A program made the translations under genes and the position numbers. Positions 63,401 to 64,000 of a DNA stretch of 64,000 nt are shown piece by piece. How positions within the stretch are numbered: position 1 is the first letter of the stretch; each line of letters starts with the position of its first letter. The DNA lies in NCBI GenBank assembly GCA_933207985.1, contig OW240912.1, positions 205,180,670-205,244,669 of the forward strand. Direction: 5' to 3'. The notes beneath the pieces were generated by a model, which was given only the letters and a program-made list of their open reading frames with translations, made no database searches and had not been told where the DNA came from. Origin of the DNA: Pelobates cultripes. Its lineage: Eukaryota > Chordata > Amphibia > Anura > Pelobatidae.

Positions 63401-64000
63401 AAACAAATGCGGCGAAGTCAGAGTGATGGTAGAATCCTGTGGACGGCACACCTTGTCCTCCGAGATGATTAGTTGATATAGCGCGGTCGGGATCTTCAAA
63501 AAAGACCGCGATGTGTACAGAAGACAATCCTCGCCACGGCTTGCTGTGACTCCGATATCTAGCGAGTTCATCCGAAGAAGACCGCCAAAATACAAAACAC
63601 TTCCTGCTTTCACTCCCAAAGTATCACCCGATAACAGCCGGTCTGAAAATCAGCCCGTCTACGCGTTTCGTCCCTCCCACGGGACTTTATCAAGTCTTGA
63701 TAAAGTCTTGATAAAGTCCCGTGGGAGGGACGAAACGTGTAGGCGGGCTGATTTTCGGACCTGCTGTTATCGGGTGATTCTTTGGGAGTGAAAGCAGGAA
63801 GTGTTTTGTATTTTGGCGGTCTTCTTCGGATGAACTCGCTAGATATCGGAGTCACAGCAAGCCGTGGCGAGGATCGTGTTCTGTACACATCACGGTCTTT
63901 TTTGAAGATCCCGACCGCGCTGTATCAGCTAATCATCTCGGAGGACAAGGTGTGCCGTCCACAGGATTCTACCATCACTCTGACTTTGCCGCATTTGTTT
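63401..64000. repeat. Large palindrome with Penelope-like terminal sequence
   Basis: About 300 bp arms (63401-63699 and 63706-64000) pair in inverse, from AAACAAATGCGGC at the left to GCCGCATTTGTTT at the window end, around a 12 bp repeated centre TCTTGATAAAGT. Arms differ at a few percent of sites, so this is not a hairpin read artefact. Each arm contains a GGGAGGGACGAAACG motif recalling Penelope-like element ends. The palindrome probably continues past the window. Confidence 0.85.
63657..63745. ncRNA. Two facing hammerhead-like motifs (degenerate)
   Basis: On + at 63710-63745: TTGATAAAGTCCC, loop, GGGACGAAACG; the same on minus at about 63657-63700. The stem (AGTCCC with GGGAC) and GAAAC fit the compact hammerhead described in Penelope-like elements, but the CTGATGA core box reads TTGATAA, changing two conserved positions. 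Likely inactive. Confidence 0.4.

Noticed and set aside
63401..64000. Palindrome as a hairpin sequencing artefact
   Set aside because: Arms differ at several sites and the centre contains a 12 bp repeat, which a folded read would not produce.

Overview
The window looks like nuclear DNA of a frog (anuran amphibian); the species cannot be fixed by eye. It is almost entirely intron sequence and transposable elements. Amphibian-type signs are the many TTAA-ended MITEs starting TTAAAGG, DIRS retrotransposons, Penelope-like pieces, several Tc1 families, a CR1-like LINE with an esterase-type ORF1, and an interspersed motif ending GCGCTTTACAATA.

The only host gene I can support is a KCNQ-type voltage-gated potassium channel, best matched by KCNQ4. 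Exon 3 (S2-S3) occurs twice on + (12318-12444 and 21697-21823), exon 4 (S3-S4) is on + at 25714-25889, and exon 2 (S1) is on the opposite strand at 36930-37020. All have the expected lengths (127, 176 and 91 bp) and splice sites. Order and orientation are therefore wrong for a working gene. The two arms of a 5.6-5.8 kb inverted repeat (495-6108 and 29934-35717) bracket the + strand exons. Flipping the interval between them gives 2-3-3-4 on one strand, so either a repeat-mediated inversion or an assembly switch is likely.

Layout. 1-6.7 kb: L1 fragment carrying a solo LTR, two Tc1 copies and a Penelope-like end (left arm). 6.7-13.8 kb: Penelope endonuclease fragment, MITEs, intron, exon 3, Tc1 fragment, minisatellite, gap. 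13.9-18.2 kb: class I (gammaretrovirus-like) endogenous retrovirus, minus strand, broken, with a tRNA-Gly type primer site. 18.2-23.1 kb: near-identical second copy of 8.9-13.7 kb, starting exactly at the retroviral LTR edge; probably the other allele placed in tandem. 23.1-29.9 kb: minisatellites, exon 4, MITEs, gap. 29.9-35.7 kb: right arm. 35.7-43.9 kb: exon 2, MITEs, L2/CR1-type RT fragment, a Tc1 with a nested insertion. 43.9-47.4 kb: CR1-like LINE interrupted by a DIRS fragment and a 682-base gap. 47.4-54.8 kb: MITEs and unassigned sequence. 54.85-60.5 kb: a structurally complete DIRS element with decayed frames. 60.7-64 kb: MITE, minisatellite and a large palindrome with Penelope/hammerhead-like motifs.

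No mobile element here looks able to move by its own proteins: each ORF I examined carries frameshifts, stops, truncation or a changed catalytic residue. No bacterial features, tRNA or rRNA genes or CRISPR arrays were seen.
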